Shown: in pieces, positions 52,528 to 62,010 of the stretch
Position numbering within the stretch: position 1 is the stretch's first letter
Layout of the letters: each line of letters begins with the position of its first letter
Source of the DNA: Halonotius aquaticus
GTDB lineage: Archaea > Halobacteriota > Halobacteria > Halobacteriales > Haloferacaceae
Direction of reading: 5' to 3'
DNA length: 64,000 bases
Assembly: GCF_003605575.1 (NCBI RefSeq)
Contig: NZ_QKNY01000018.1
Location: 1-64,000 of the forward strand
The notes under the pieces: model-generated
The model's input: the letters and a program-made list of their open reading frames with translations, nothing else
The model's database searches: none
What the model was told of the DNA's origin: nothing
Program-made: the position numbers and the translations under genes

Positions 52528-54236
52528 AGCGTGTACCTCTGTGCGAGTGGGATTTCCTCGGCCGGTTCACAGGTGACGTGTTCGCCATCGACTTCGACCT
52601 CGAAGGTCTGGGGGTCGATTTCGATGTCGTCGGGTGCGTAATCGTTGTGCAGCATGTCGGATTTGCCGACCTCGCGGGTGCCTTCGACGGGGCGGACGGT
52701 CGAATCGAGATCGAGTTCGTCGCCGATATCGTTCTCGTAGGCGGCCTTGCTGACGAACGTCGTGCTCAGGGCGTTTTTCGCCTTGCCGACCGCGCCCTCC
52801 CGGGAGCGCTGCATCACGGGTTCGCAGGTCATCAGCGAGCCGTTGGCCTCGCCCATCTCGCTGTGGACGGGGAAACCGCTCTTGATGACGTATTTCGGTT
52901 TGATGCCGAAGAATTCGGGTTCCCACAGCGCGATGTCGGCCATCTTGCCCGGTTCCAGCGAGCCGATGTACTGATCGATGCCGGCGACCTTCGCGGGGTT
53001 GATCGTGTACTTCGCAATGTAGCGTTCGATCCGGGCGTTGTCCGCGTCGGTGCCCTCGTCGGCCGGCAGCGGGCCGCGCTGGGCCTTCATCTTGTGGGCC
53101 GTCTGCCACGTCCGGCAGATGACTTCGGCCATCCGACCCATCGCCTGGGAGTCGGAGGTCATCATGCTGATCGCGCCCATGTCGTGGAGCACGTCCTCGG
53201 CCGCAATCGTCTCGGAGCGAATCCGCGATTCGGCGAAGGCTACGTCCTCCGGGACATCCGGATTCAGGTGGTGACAGACCATCACCATATCGAGGTGTTC
53301 GTCGAACGTGTTGACCGTGTAGGGCATCGAGGGGTTCGTCGACGACGGCAGCATGTGGTCGTGACCGATGAGTTCGAGCACGTCCGGCGCGTGGCCGCCG
53401 CCGGCACCCTCGATGTGGAAGGTGTGGATCGTCCGGCCGTCGATAGCGTCGAAGGTGTTCTCGACGAAGCCGGATTCGTTCAGCGTGTCGGTGTGGATAC
53501 AGACCTGCACGTCCTCCTCGTCGGCGACATCGAGTGCGCTGTCGATGACGGCAGGCGTCGAGCCCCAGTCCTCGTGGAGCTTGAGTCCGGTCGCGCCGGC
53601 CTCGATCTGCTCGTAGAGCGGCTCGGGCTGGCTGCTGTTGCCCTTCGCGTAGAAGCCGACGTTCATCGGCCACTCCTCGGCGGCTTCGAGGAACCGTTTG
53701 ATGTTCTCGGGGCCGGGCGTACAGGTGGTCGCGCCGCCGCCGTAGCCGCCGCCGAACATCGTCGTGATCCCGCTGGCGAGGGCGTGTTCGAACAGTTCCT
53801 TGCTGTTGAAGTGGACGTGGATGTCGAACGCGCCGGGCGTGGCGATGAGCCCGTCAGCCGGCACCGCGTCGGTGCTCGCGCCGATGATCAGGTTCTCGTC
53901 GACGCCGTCCATCGTGTCAGGGTTGCCGGCTTTCCCGAAGCCGGCGACTTCGCCGTCCCGAACGCCGAGATCGCCCTTCTGGACACCGAGAACGGGATCG
54001 ATGAGAACGACGTTCGTATAAACGTAGTCGAGTGCGCCCTCGGCTTGGGTCGTGCCGGGTTGCATCCCCATCCCGTCGCGCATCGTCTTCCCGCCGCCGA
54101 AGACCGCCTCATCGCCGTAGGTCGTGTGGTCTTTTTCGATTTCGGCCAGGAGGTTGGTGTCGCCGAGCCGAATCCGGTCACCCTCAGTCGCTCCGAAGAG
54201 ATCGGTGTAGGCCTTTCGGGAGAGTTCGCGGCTCAT
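52524..54236 (-). CDS. ureC: Urease alpha (catalytic) subunit UreC
   Basis: A 570-residue alpha subunit that hydrolyses urea to ammonia and carbamate at a dinickel site. Features are the first metal His pair in [14 protein letters not shown], the carbamylated Lys in [15 protein letters not shown], His ligands in [19 protein letters not shown] and the flap Cys/His of [10 protein letters not shown]. Length and the ending LAQRYTL agree with urease alpha. Confidence 0.97.
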   Translation of the reverse strand: MSRELSRKAYTDLFGATEGDRIRLGDTNLLAEIEKDHTTYGDEAVFGGGKTMRDGMGMQPGTTQAEGALDYVYTNVVLIDPVLGVQKGDLGVRDGEVAGFGKAGNPDTMDGVDENLIIGASTDAVPADGLIATPGAFDIHVHFNSKELFEHALASGITTMFGGGYGGGATTCTPGPENIKRFLEAAEEWPMNVGFYAKGNSSQPEPLYEQIEAGATGLKLHEDWGSTPAVIDSALDVADEEDVQVCIHTDTLNESGFVENTFDAIDGRTIHTFHIEGAGGGHAPDVLELIGHDHMLPSSTNPSMPYTVNTFDEHLDMVMVCHHLNPDVPEDVAFAESRIRSETIAAEDVLHDMGAISMMTSDSQAMGRMAEVICRTWQTAHKMKAQRGPLPADEGTDADNARIERYIAKYTINPAKVAGIDQYIGSLEPGKMADIALWEPEFFGIKPKYVIKSGFPVHSEMGEANGSLMTCEPVMQRSREGAVGKAKNALSTTFVSKAAYENDIGDELDLDSTVRPVEGTREVGKSDMLHNDYAPDDIEIDPQTFEVEVDGEHVTCEPAEEIPLAQRYTL

Positions 54237-54616
54237 TCGTCAGCCTCCATGTACCCCTGCTCGCGGGCGCGTTCGAGAGCTGCTTCCTTGATTTCCTCGT
54301 CGTCGAGGTCGCCCTCAACGAGGCCACCCATCCCTTTGAGGATGCGGTTGCCGCCGTAGGCGACGAGGTCAACGTCCTCCTCACAGCCGGGTTCGAACCG
54401 GATCGCCGTGCCGGCCGGGATATCGAGTCGCATCCCGAAGGCGGCTTCGCGGTCAAAGTCGAGTGCGGGATTCGCCTCGAAGAAATGGAAATGTGAGCCG
54501 ACCTGCGAGGGTCGGTCGCCGGTGTTCTCGACGGTGACCGATGCCGTCTCGCGGTCGGCGTTGATCTCGACCGGTTCGTCGGCGGTCAGCAGCTCGCCAG
54601 GAACCATGTCACTCAT
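54233..54616 (-). CDS. ureB: Urease beta subunit UreB
   Basis: A 127-residue beta subunit: [40 protein letters not shown] and [20 protein letters not shown]. It is the first gene of the operon. A strong Shine-Dalgarno-like GGAGGG lies 9 bases before ATG 54616, so this operon, unlike most leaderless genes here, is probably translated from a leadered mRNA. Confidence 0.94.
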   Translation of the reverse strand: MSDMVPGELLTADEPVEINADRETASVTVENTGDRPSQVGSHFHFFEANPALDFDREAAFGMRLDIPAGTAIRFEPGCEEDVDLVAYGGNRILKGMGGLVEGDLDDEEIKEAALERAREQGYMEADE

Positions 54617-54989
54617 CGAGCCGCTCCCTCCGTGTGGGCCAGTGCAGTGTGGCTGGTGAACAAACGGACATAACAAGAGCGGATTCGACCAACACTACTA
54701 AAAATATTGGCTTTAGTGTAGTAATAGTCATTGTGGCTGCGAAAAATAAAACAAAAGTATAAAATAGAGAATCAACTGAACAATATCCGATTCTGGACGC
54801 CGATACCAGCGGTAAATTCGTCGTGTGCAAACTCTCGGGGCGTTTGCCGCCATTGCGTGGAGGTGCCGGAGCGGCCGCCGGCACAGGTGTCGGGGCTGAT
54901 CATTGGGGTGCCACGATGATCGCAACGGATAGCAACGCAGATCCTCAACAGGGGCAGAAAACTGGTCGACAACGGGGGAACCCTGGTCG
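54617..54989. other. 373-base intergenic region with urease promoter
   Basis: No convincing gene. The part from 54690 to 54790 is very AT-rich and probably carries the urease promoter on the minus strand with a leader of about 60 bases or more. The segment 54790-54980 is GC-rich with short open frames on both strands, but none has a start site or family pattern. Confidence 0.45.
54697..54717. promoter_or_regulatory. Inverted repeat in the urease promoter region
   Basis: ACTAAA-N9-TTTAGT in the AT-rich part upstream of ureB. Position and symmetry suit a regulator of nitrogen or nickel genes, but the factor is unknown. Confidence 0.3.
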
Positions 54990-55760
54990 TCAGCCAACCA
55001 ACCCGGGGGTGAGGCCAGCGAGAACGTTGACCGCAAAGCCAAGGACGACCACGCCGGCAATGACCTGTGAGATCGCGTGGACACGCTCGCCCTGTGCCTT
55101 TGAGAGCCGGAACAGCGAGCCTGCCCCGCCGCCGATCAGTGCCATCGTCGCGATGATCGTCAGCGTGTAGGCGGCGACGATCCCGATCATGAGTGGTTGG
55201 CTCCCGTTGGGGATCGTCACCGAGATGAACGCGATCATCGAGACCGGCGGCGAGAGGGTAAACAGCGCGCCCACAGTACCGATCTTGAGGTATTCAAGCG
55301 TCGTATGATCGTGTGTGTGCGCCCCGTGGCCCTCGGTGGTTGGTCGAATCGATGCCGGTAGATGGAGATGATAGTGCGAGTGTGGCTCGCTCCCGTGCTC
55401 GTGGCGGTGGCGATGAACGAGCTTCCGCGTGCCGGTCACCCCGAGATACAGGCTTAGCCCCGCAAGGACGATCCCGACGAACAGTGTACCTACCTGTTCG
55501 AAGGCCGGCGGGAAGCTAGTCGTACCGAACAGTGCGTAGGCGGCTGCGATCCACACCACGACCAGCAGGGCATGGCCGGCGGCAAAACAGCCACCGACCA
55601 GCGCCGAGAGCTTCGGATCGCCTGCCTCGTGGGTGAGCGCGGTGATCCCAGCGACATGGTCAGGTTCGATCCCGTGGGTGATCCCTAACAGCCCGGCTGT
55701 GAGGAGATACCCGACACCCGCAGTCAACCCGAGCCCAAGGTCGGTCAGTGGCTCAACCAT
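54990..55760 (-). CDS. Nickel/cobalt permease-like protein (UreH/RcnA-type)
   Basis: A 256-residue membrane protein with six to seven helices. The metal signature GLLGITHGIEPDHVAGITAL holds the HxxxxDH core of Ni/Co transporters. A cytoplasmic or external His-rich loop (RHRHEHGSEPHSHYHLHLPA, AHTHDHTT) lies between helices. It is next to urease, so it most likely supplies nickel to it. Confidence 0.86.
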   Translation of the reverse strand: MVEPLTDLGLGLTAGVGYLLTAGLLGITHGIEPDHVAGITALTHEAGDPKLSALVGGCFAAGHALLVVVWIAAAYALFGTTSFPPAFEQVGTLFVGIVLAGLSLYLGVTGTRKLVHRHRHEHGSEPHSHYHLHLPASIRPTTEGHGAHTHDHTTLEYLKIGTVGALFTLSPPVSMIAFISVTIPNGSQPLMIGIVAAYTLTIIATMALIGGGAGSLFRLSKAQGERVHAISQVIAGVVVLGFAVNVLAGLTPGLVG

Positions 55761-56191
55761 CGTCCCTCACGTGCTGGCGCGACTCGCGCGGCCGCTGTCG
55801 ACAGGGATCGCTCCCGTCTTTCCGATAGTCGTTGAATTTGTGTCTCTACGTTCATATGACGCATTCAGTCGTCGGTTTTTCAGCGAGTGGCATAATCATT
55901 GACGATATCGCAATATCTGCTCGAACGTGCAGCATGATACTACTCTTGTGTACAGCCGATATCGCCCAGTGAGCACGAGAATCTACGCTGGTTGTGGCCA
56001 CTATTGAGCAAATAACAACTTAGCGAGCTATTTATTCTGCATTCCGTATTTTGATTCGATATTGGTTCAACCGATTTGGACAATTATTTACTATATAAGG
56101 ATATATTTAGTGTAATCATTCCCTCTAATCGTATATTGTCTGGTATTGATTAAGATAGAAGCGTTTATATACACTCTTTATCTCAACGGGA
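55761..56191. other. 431-base AT-rich regulatory region upstream of urt
   Basis: The gap between the nickel permease and the urea transporter. From about 56020 to 56190 it is very AT-rich with several TATA-like runs (for example TACTATATAAGG near 56090). An inverted repeat GATAT-CGCA-ATATC lies at 55904-55917. It probably binds nitrogen-responsive factors. No gene is evident apart from the short frame listed next. Confidence 0.45.
56164..56171 (+). promoter_or_regulatory. TATA box of the urt operon
   Basis: TTTATATA lies 28-21 bases before the ATG at 56192, so transcripts should begin at or next to that codon rather than at urtA. Confidence 0.6.
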
Positions 56192-56284
56192 ATGTCGACA
56201 ATGAGCAGACAAACGCTTCGGAATGCAGCTGACCAAGTTGTATATGCACAGAAAATTGTTGAATGCATGGAGGGACGTAAATGA
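56192..56284 (+). CDS. Leaderless 30-codon small protein coupled to urtA
   Basis: An ATG-started frame of 30 codons, beginning MSTMSRQTLRNAAD and ending VECMEGRK. Its TGA overlaps the urtA ATG (ATGA). The strong TATA box at leaderless distance belongs to this frame, not to urtA, which makes translational coupling to urtA likely. The GGAGGG sequence inside its last codons (ATGGAGGGACGT) could act as Shine-Dalgarno for urtA. The peptide is helical, mildly charged and matches nothing I know. Confidence 0.55.
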   Translation: MSTMSRQTLRNAADQVVYAQKIVECMEGRK

Positions 56285-57564
56285 GCGATAATCGTGTTTC
56301 TCGGCGATCAGTACTCGCAACCGGTGCAGCCGGTGTCGGCGCGGCACTGGCCGGGTGTTCTGGCGGCGGTGGCGGTGGCAGCTCGGAAAGTGACACGATC
56401 AAGATCGGCGTGCTTGAAGATCAGTCAGGTAACTTCTCACTGGTTGGGACGCCAAAGTGGCGTGCCAGCAAACTCGCCATCGAGGAGATCAACGACAACG
56501 GCGGGATCATGGGCAAACAGATCGAGCTGTTCGATCCCGATCCACAGTCAGATAACCAACGCTACCAACAGCTTACCGAACGGCTCATCCAACAGGAAGA
56601 GGTCGACGCGCTGTGGGCCGGCTACTCCTCGGCGACACGAGAGGCGATCCGACCGATCATCGACCGGGAAGATCAGCTGTACTTCTATACGACCCAATAC
56701 GAGGGCGGCGTCGCCGACAAGAACGTCTACTGTATGGGACCGACAGCCCGCCAACAGCTCGGCAGTGTCGTCCCCTACATGATCGAGAACTTCGGCACCG
56801 ACATCTACACCATCGCGGCCGACTACAACTTTGGCCAGCTGTCGGCCGACTGGGTAAAGGTCATCGCCCAGGAGAACGGCGCGTCGGTCAACAACGAGGA
56901 GTTCATCCCGCTATCGAACCAGAACTTCGGCTCGACAATCAGCAATATACAGGACGCCGATCCGGACTTCGTGATGGCGATCCTCGTCGGCAACAACCAC
57001 TCCTCGTTCTGGAACCAGCGAACCTCCGCGGGCCTCGATATCCCGATGGGCACCTCGACCGTGATGGCCCAGGGCTACCAGCACAAACGCCTCGAAGCGC
57101 CGGCGCTCAAGGACGTCTACGGCGGGTTCAACTACATGGAGGAGATCCCGACCGACCGCAACGAGGATTACGTCAGCCGGTACTACGACCGCTGGCCGGA
57201 CGCCGGCTACGCCAACGAGGAGTCCGTCAACAACTACTTCTCGATCTACATGTACAAGAATGCCGTCGAAGAAGCCGGCACGACCGATCAGGAAGCCGTC
57301 AAAGAGGTACTGAACAGCGGCATGGAGATCACCGGCGACAAATCGCCGGAAGGAGACATCTCCCTGCAGGGGCCGGTTCACCACATGACCCACAACATGC
57401 GGGTCATGAAGTGCGACGCCGACCACAACATCACCGTCGAAGACGAACGGATGATCCCCGAGCAGTTCCTCTCGGAGACGGTCGGCATCGATCTGTCGGG
57501 CAAGGACAGCGAACTGGAAAAACAGTTCACGCCGACCGAATACTACGACGCCGCAGGAGAGTAA
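56281..57564 (+). CDS. urtA: Urea ABC transporter substrate-binding lipoprotein UrtA
   Basis: A 427-residue binding protein with a Tat motif SRRSVLATG, lipobox LAGC and Gly/Ser linker. The mature part, starting IKIGVLEDQSGNFSLVGTPK, has the urea/short amide UrtA traits: GVADKNVYCMGPTARQQLGS, YIAADYNFGQLSADW-like (IAADYNFGQLSADWVK) and GGFNYMEEIPTDRNEDYVSR. It presents urea to UrtBC. Its neighbours are the other four Urt proteins and urease across the intergenic region. Confidence 0.9.
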   Translation: MSDNRVSRRSVLATGAAGVGAALAGCSGGGGGGSSESDTIKIGVLEDQSGNFSLVGTPKWRASKLAIEEINDNGGIMGKQIELFDPDPQSDNQRYQQLTERLIQQEEVDALWAGYSSATREAIRPIIDREDQLYFYTTQYEGGVADKNVYCMGPTARQQLGSVVPYMIENFGTDIYTIAADYNFGQLSADWVKVIAQENGASVNNEEFIPLSNQNFGSTISNIQDADPDFVMAILVGNNHSSFWNQRTSAGLDIPMGTSTVMAQGYQHKRLEAPALKDVYGGFNYMEEIPTDRNEDYVSRYYDRWPDAGYANEESVNNYFSIYMYKNAVEEAGTTDQEAVKEVLNSGMEITGDKSPEGDISLQGPVHHMTHNMRVMKCDADHNITVEDERMIPEQFLSETVGIDLSGKDSELEKQFTPTEYYDAAGE

Positions 57565-57567
57565 CTG

Positions 57568-58521
57568 ATGACATCGGGCTTCGGCGCAACTGGCATGCTC
57601 ACACCCCTCATCATCGGCGATGTGTTGGGGACACTCGATAGCGTTGGTGTTCCGATCCCACAGCTGCTGCAGATGGCCGATAACATCGCCTTCATCGCGC
57701 TGGCGGCGATCGGCCTGACGATCATCTTCGGGATGATGGGCGTGATCAATCTCGCTCACGGCGAATTCATCATGATGGGCGCCTACATCACAACGCTGTC
57801 GGTCAACGTGGCGTCGATCCCATTGCCGATTGCGATGCTTCTCGGCGCGCTCGGAACCGCCATTTTCGGAGCGATTGTCGAGCGCACCATCGTGCGACGG
57901 CTGTACGGCCGACTGCTGGATTCGATGATCGTCACCTTCGGGCTTGGGTTGATCCTCACACAGGGTACCAGGATCATCTTTGGCAACTCCCTACAGTCGA
58001 TCGGGACGCCATTCGGACAGGTTCCGGGGTACACCTACTCCGGCTACCGTGTCCTGTTGTTGTTTGCGGCGATCGGCGTGCTGGGGGCCGTCTATCTCGT
58101 GTTTACCCGCACCGAATTCGGTGTGCAAGCACGGGCGACGATTCAGGATCCGGAGACAGCGCAGGCGATGGGGGTCGACACCGATCGCATGTACACGATT
58201 ACCTTCGCAATCGGCTCCGGGCTAGCTGGCTTGACTGGCGCGCTGTACGCGCCCTCGGCGACGATCGTGCCGGGGATGGGACAGTCGTTCCTCGTTGAAT
58301 CCTTCGTCACTGTCGTCACCGGCGGGTCGTCGGTACTGCTCGGAACCGCCTTGGCTGGTGGGATCCTCGGGACGATCAACGCGATCTTCTCGAATCTGTA
58401 CGGGAATTTCATCGGCCAGATCGCGCTGCTCATCACGGCGATTATCGTTATCCGGCTGCTGCCGGATGGGCTGACCGGACTCGCAAACACAGTTCGTGAT
58501 AAGCTAGGTGAACGCCAATGA
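57568..58521 (+). CDS. urtB: Urea ABC transporter permease UrtB
   Basis: A 317-residue permease with the LivH/UrtB signature GLTIIFGMMGVINLAHGEFI and about eight helices, plus GVQARATIQDPETAQAMGVD as coupling loop. The start is ATG 57568, 3 bases after urtA; an inner ATG at 57595 is possible. It overlaps urtC by 4 bases. Confidence 0.9.
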   Translation: MTSGFGATGMLTPLIIGDVLGTLDSVGVPIPQLLQMADNIAFIALAAIGLTIIFGMMGVINLAHGEFIMMGAYITTLSVNVASIPLPIAMLLGALGTAIFGAIVERTIVRRLYGRLLDSMIVTFGLGLILTQGTRIIFGNSLQSIGTPFGQVPGYTYSGYRVLLLFAAIGVLGAVYLVFTRTEFGVQARATIQDPETAQAMGVDTDRMYTITFAIGSGLAGLTGALYAPSATIVPGMGQSFLVESFVTVVTGGSSVLLGTALAGGILGTINAIFSNLYGNFIGQIALLITAIIVIRLLPDGLTGLANTVRDKLGERQ

Positions 58522-59702
58522 CTGACGGACGCCTGCCGTCACGACTCGACGGGATCGCTCGCAAACTAAACGGCCCGAACACGCTCGGCAACTCGAAGGC
58601 GTTCTGGATCGCCTTCGCTGTCGGGATGGTTGGGATGATCGCTTATCCCCTCATCCGTGGCTCCTACGCAGCGGGACAGACCTCGCTGTTTCTGGTCTAC
58701 GGGCTGCTCGCGCTGTCGCTGTCGCTCATCTGGGGCTACACCGGCATTCTGAGCTTCGGGCAGGTCGCTTTCTTCGGGATCGCTGGCTACACCTACGCGA
58801 TTGTGAGCCTCAATCTCGGCGGCGCGTTCGGGCAAACAGTGGCCTTGCCGGTCGCCGTCGCGGTTGCGACGCTGTCGGCGTTTGTGCTCGGCTACTTCAT
58901 GTTCTACGGGGGCGTCAAGAACGTCTATGTGGCCATCCTCACGCTCGTCGTCACGCTTGTACTGGAGACGTTTATGGCCCAAACCGCTGGCGCGGAGTGG
59001 GCGATCGGAAGCGTCCAACTCGGCGGGTTTAACGGGATTCCCGGGATTCGGAACTTTGCCCTCGGCGTTGAGGGGGCCTCGATCAGCCTGTCAGGGTCGG
59101 GGTTCTACTGGTTTGTGTTGGCCCTGTTGCTCGTCGCCTACCTCGGTGCCCGAATGCTTGTTAACAGCCGCTTTGGCTACACGCTGGTAGCGATCCGGGA
59201 AGACGCCGAGCGAACAACAATGCTCGGCTACAACGTGAAGCGAGTGAAGCTAGCCGTCTTCACGCTGTCCGGCGCACTCGCCGGGCTTAGCGGCGTGCTG
59301 TATGCGACGTGGGGCAACTACATGGATCCGAGCGTGTTCACCATCGTCTTCGCCACCATCCCCATCGTCTGGGTCACCCTTGGCGGCCGTGAATCGCTGC
59401 TCGGGGCGATCGTCGGTACGGTCATCATCGAACGACTCCGGCTGTGGTTTTCGGTCAACGCCTCGGAGTTCGCGATCGTCTTCGTCGGCGTGATCCTCAT
59501 GACAACGGTGCTGCTGGTTCCGCGAGGGATCCTCCCGGGGATCAGAGACGGCTACGTGTTCTTCAGCGAACACGGCATCCGCGAGGGGATCGAACGCGGT
59601 CGGCTGACGATCCAAACACGGCTCCAAGCGCGATTGGCGTCACTTGGAGTTGGAGGAACAGAAACAGAGACCCCACCCAGTTCGGAGGCGGTTCGTGAAT
59701 GA
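58518..59702 (+). CDS. urtC: Urea ABC transporter permease UrtC
   Basis: A 394-residue permease of the LivM/UrtC type: LIWGYTGILSFGQVAFFGIA, LVAIREDAERTTMLGYNVKR and VWVTLGGRESLLGAIVGTVI. About ten helices are seen, with a Thr/Glu-rich cytoplasmic C-terminus. It overlaps both neighbours. Confidence 0.9.
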   Translation: MTDGRLPSRLDGIARKLNGPNTLGNSKAFWIAFAVGMVGMIAYPLIRGSYAAGQTSLFLVYGLLALSLSLIWGYTGILSFGQVAFFGIAGYTYAIVSLNLGGAFGQTVALPVAVAVATLSAFVLGYFMFYGGVKNVYVAILTLVVTLVLETFMAQTAGAEWAIGSVQLGGFNGIPGIRNFALGVEGASISLSGSGFYWFVLALLLVAYLGARMLVNSRFGYTLVAIREDAERTTMLGYNVKRVKLAVFTLSGALAGLSGVLYATWGNYMDPSVFTIVFATIPIVWVTLGGRESLLGAIVGTVIIERLRLWFSVNASEFAIVFVGVILMTTVLLVPRGILPGIRDGYVFFSEHGIREGIERGRLTIQTRLQARLASLGVGGTETETPPSSEAVRE

Positions 59703-60472
59703 GCACCCCACAAGATCCAAACGTCAGAGAGCAGCCAGCGGTCGCCGCTACCGGAAGCAGCCGCGAGGCGATCCTCTCGACGAACGGGCTCAAGAAAAAG
59801 TTCGGCGGCCTCACCGCCGTCGACAGCGTTGATTTCACCGTTGACGAGGGTGAGATCCGCTGTCTGATCGGCCCCAATGGGGCTGGCAAATCCACGCTGC
59901 TTGAACTGATTACGGGACAGCTTTCGCCCACGGATGGCGACATCTACTTCGATGGTAACGATCTGACCGATATGGAACCCCACCGGCGGATGGACGCCGG
60001 CATCAGCATCAAGTTCCAATCGCCACACATCTACGAGAGCCTCACCGTCGAGCAGAACCTTCGGGTGCCGCTGCAGCGAACCGACCGCGATATCGAGGCC
60101 GTGTTGGAGCGAACACTTGCTCGGATCGCGCTGGCCGAGAAGGCCGACGAGCCGGCCAGTGATCTCTCCCACGGCGAGAAACAGCGGCTTGAGATCGGGA
60201 TGGCGGTGACGCTTGATCCAGCACTCATGCTGTTGGATGAGCCCGTTGCAGGGATGTCAGTCGACGAAACGGCTGATATCGCCGAGCTGATCCAGTCGCT
60301 GCACGACGACGGGATGACGTTCCTCGTCGTCGAACACGACATGGAGTTTGTTCGGAAGATATCCGAGCAGGTGACGGTGTTGAACCAAGGCTCGGTTCTC
60401 ACACAGGGCCCGATTGAAGCCATCGAGAACAACGAAGAGGTTCGCCGAATCTACCTGGGTGAAAACGCATGA
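59699..60472 (+). CDS. urtD: Urea ABC transporter ATP-binding protein UrtD
   Basis: A 257-residue ATPase: Walker A GPNGAGKSTLLELITG, signature DLSHGEKQRLEIGMAVTL, Walker B ALMLLDEPVAGMSVDETADI. The SHGEKQRLEIGM form is typical of UrtD rather than LivG. Confidence 0.92.
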   Translation: MSTPQDPNVREQPAVAATGSSREAILSTNGLKKKFGGLTAVDSVDFTVDEGEIRCLIGPNGAGKSTLLELITGQLSPTDGDIYFDGNDLTDMEPHRRMDAGISIKFQSPHIYESLTVEQNLRVPLQRTDRDIEAVLERTLARIALAEKADEPASDLSHGEKQRLEIGMAVTLDPALMLLDEPVAGMSVDETADIAELIQSLHDDGMTFLVVEHDMEFVRKISEQVTVLNQGSVLTQGPIEAIENNEEVRRIYLGENA

Positions 60473-61167
60473 GCCTTGAAATCTCGAAGCTCAACGCCGG
60501 CTACGATGGAACACCGATCCTCAGAGACGTTTCTTTCAGCGTCGACGACGGCGAGATCGTCGGGATCGTTGGCCGTAATGGCGTTGGGAAAACAACGCTG
60601 TTGAAGTCGATTATGGGGCTGCTTGAGCCGGAAACTGGACGCATCCAGTACAACGGCGAGGAGCTAACGGGTCGTTCACCCGACGAACACGCAAAGCGCA
60701 GTATCGGCTACGTCCCACAGGGGCGTGACGTGTTCCCAGATCTCTCCGTTGAGGAGAATCTGCTGGTTGGTGAATCGGTCGGCGACGATGACGAGACACG
60801 CTACGAGCAGGTCTACGACTACTTCCCGATCCTCGAAGAGCGCGCCGGGCAGGACGCTGGGACGATGTCGGGCGGCCAACAGCAGATGCTCGCTATCGCC
60901 CGCGCGCTCGTCGGCGATCCCGACCTGCTGTTGGTTGACGAACCCTCGGAGGGTGTCCAGCCCTCGATCGTCCAGTCGATCACCGAGGATCTCAAGCAGA
61001 TCAACGACGAGTTCGGCACGACGATCCTCTTTGTCGAGCAGAACCTGTCGGTGATTCAGGGCCTCGCCGAGCGGTGTTACGCCATCGATCACGGCACCAT
61101 CGTCGACGAGATCACCGGCGACGCCGTCTCCGAGCGCGACCAACTCGAGGAGTACCTCGTCGTCTAA
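60469..61167 (+). CDS. urtE: Urea ABC transporter ATP-binding protein UrtE
   Basis: A 232-residue ATPase: Walker A GRNGVGKTTLLKSIMG, GYVPQGRDVFPDLSVEENLL, signature MSGGQQQMLAIARALV and Walker B LLLVDEPSEGVQPSIVQSI, the last being characteristic of UrtE. It ends the operon; a T-run follows. Confidence 0.92.
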   Translation: MSLEISKLNAGYDGTPILRDVSFSVDDGEIVGIVGRNGVGKTTLLKSIMGLLEPETGRIQYNGEELTGRSPDEHAKRSIGYVPQGRDVFPDLSVEENLLVGESVGDDDETRYEQVYDYFPILEERAGQDAGTMSGGQQQMLAIARALVGDPDLLLVDEPSEGVQPSIVQSITEDLKQINDEFGTTILFVEQNLSVIQGLAERCYAIDHGTIVDEITGDAVSERDQLEEYLVV

Positions 61168-61183
61168 GCGATCGCTGCCACGG

Positions 61184-61190
61184 TTTTTTT
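61184..61190 (+). terminator. T-tract terminator after urtE
   Basis: Seven consecutive Ts 17 bases after the urtE stop, a typical archaeal transcription stop. It overlaps the end of the convergent nosY-like gene. Confidence 0.55.
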
Positions 61191-62010
61191 ACCCGATCCG
61201 CCACCGGAGGAGCCCGGCCGCCGCCCCGAGTGACGCAACCGTCCACAACACCAAGCCGATCATGCTGATCAGCGGCGACGCGTAGCCGGACTCACCGGCC
61301 GACAACACGCCGACAACAGTCTCGAAGACAAGCCCCCGATACGCACTGTTCGGGACGAATCCAAGCGCCAGCCGCAGCGTCGCCTCGTTGAACACCCCAT
61401 CAAGGACACCAAGCAGGATCGCCGCCTCACCGCCGACTACAACGACAAGGACGGCCCCGATCGCAGCAACGATCGCCGTTCGCGCGCTGGTCACAGCGAT
61501 CGAGGCCACGAGCACGACAGCCACAAGCGCGTTGCCAAACAACAGCGTCACCACCAGAAACCGGCCAAAGAGGATCGGCGAGTCGACGCCGGAGTGTGTC
61601 GCAAACACGCCGGTATCCGGGGCGGCGACGGCAGCGACGACGAGCCCAACAACAAGGAGAGCAACACCAACAATCGCTGAGAGGACAGCCGCGCGACCAA
61701 GATACACCGCACCAACGTAGGCAGACGGCGAGACGGCGTAGGTATCGAGCATCGCCACCTCACCGCGGTCAAGATCTGAGGGGACTGCCCGGTAGCCGAT
61801 GGCGACTGCGACGATCGGAACGAGCACCTCCAGTGGCAACAGCAGATCAACAACAGTCGGGATGTAGCCCGTGGCGGCCCCACCGCCGCCGAACGTTAGC
61901 CCGAGCAGAATTCCGCCGACTGCAAGGCCAAGCAGATAGTAGCTCCGTGTTCGGGCAGCCGTGCGGAGTTCACGACGGATCAGCGTAGACATGATCGTCA
62001 GCGAACTCAT
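61189..62010 (-). CDS. nosY: NosY-like ABC transporter permease
   Basis: A 273-residue membrane protein with six helices: LIRRELRTAARTRSYYLLGL at the start, LLLPLEVLVPIVAVAIGYRA, GEVAMLDTYAVSPSAYVGAV and LVVTLLFGNALVAVVLVASI. The RGEVAMLDTYAVSPSAYVG stretch resembles NosY of nitrous oxide reductase assembly. It is coupled to nosF by a 4-base overlap. Confidence 0.78.
   Translation of the reverse strand: MSSLTIMSTLIRRELRTAARTRSYYLLGLAVGGILLGLTFGGGGAATGYIPTVVDLLLPLEVLVPIVAVAIGYRAVPSDLDRGEVAMLDTYAVSPSAYVGAVYLGRAAVLSAIVGVALLVVGLVVAAVAAPDTGVFATHSGVDSPILFGRFLVVTLLFGNALVAVVLVASIAVTSARTAIVAAIGAVLVVVVGGEAAILLGVLDGVFNEATLRLALGFVPNSAYRGLVFETVVGVLSAGESGYASPLISMIGLVLWTVASLGAAAGLLRWRIG

Noticed and set aside
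52578-54359. Plus-strand open frame of 593 codons opposite ureC
   Set aside because: An exact antisense shadow of the urease alpha gene, caused by GC-rich third positions; no family motifs in the translation.
54731-54972. Short open frames on both strands between the nickel permease and ureB
   Set aside because: They lack start-site signals and family patterns; the cysteine-containing plus-strand piece ending LIIGVPR could be a relic but cannot be supported.
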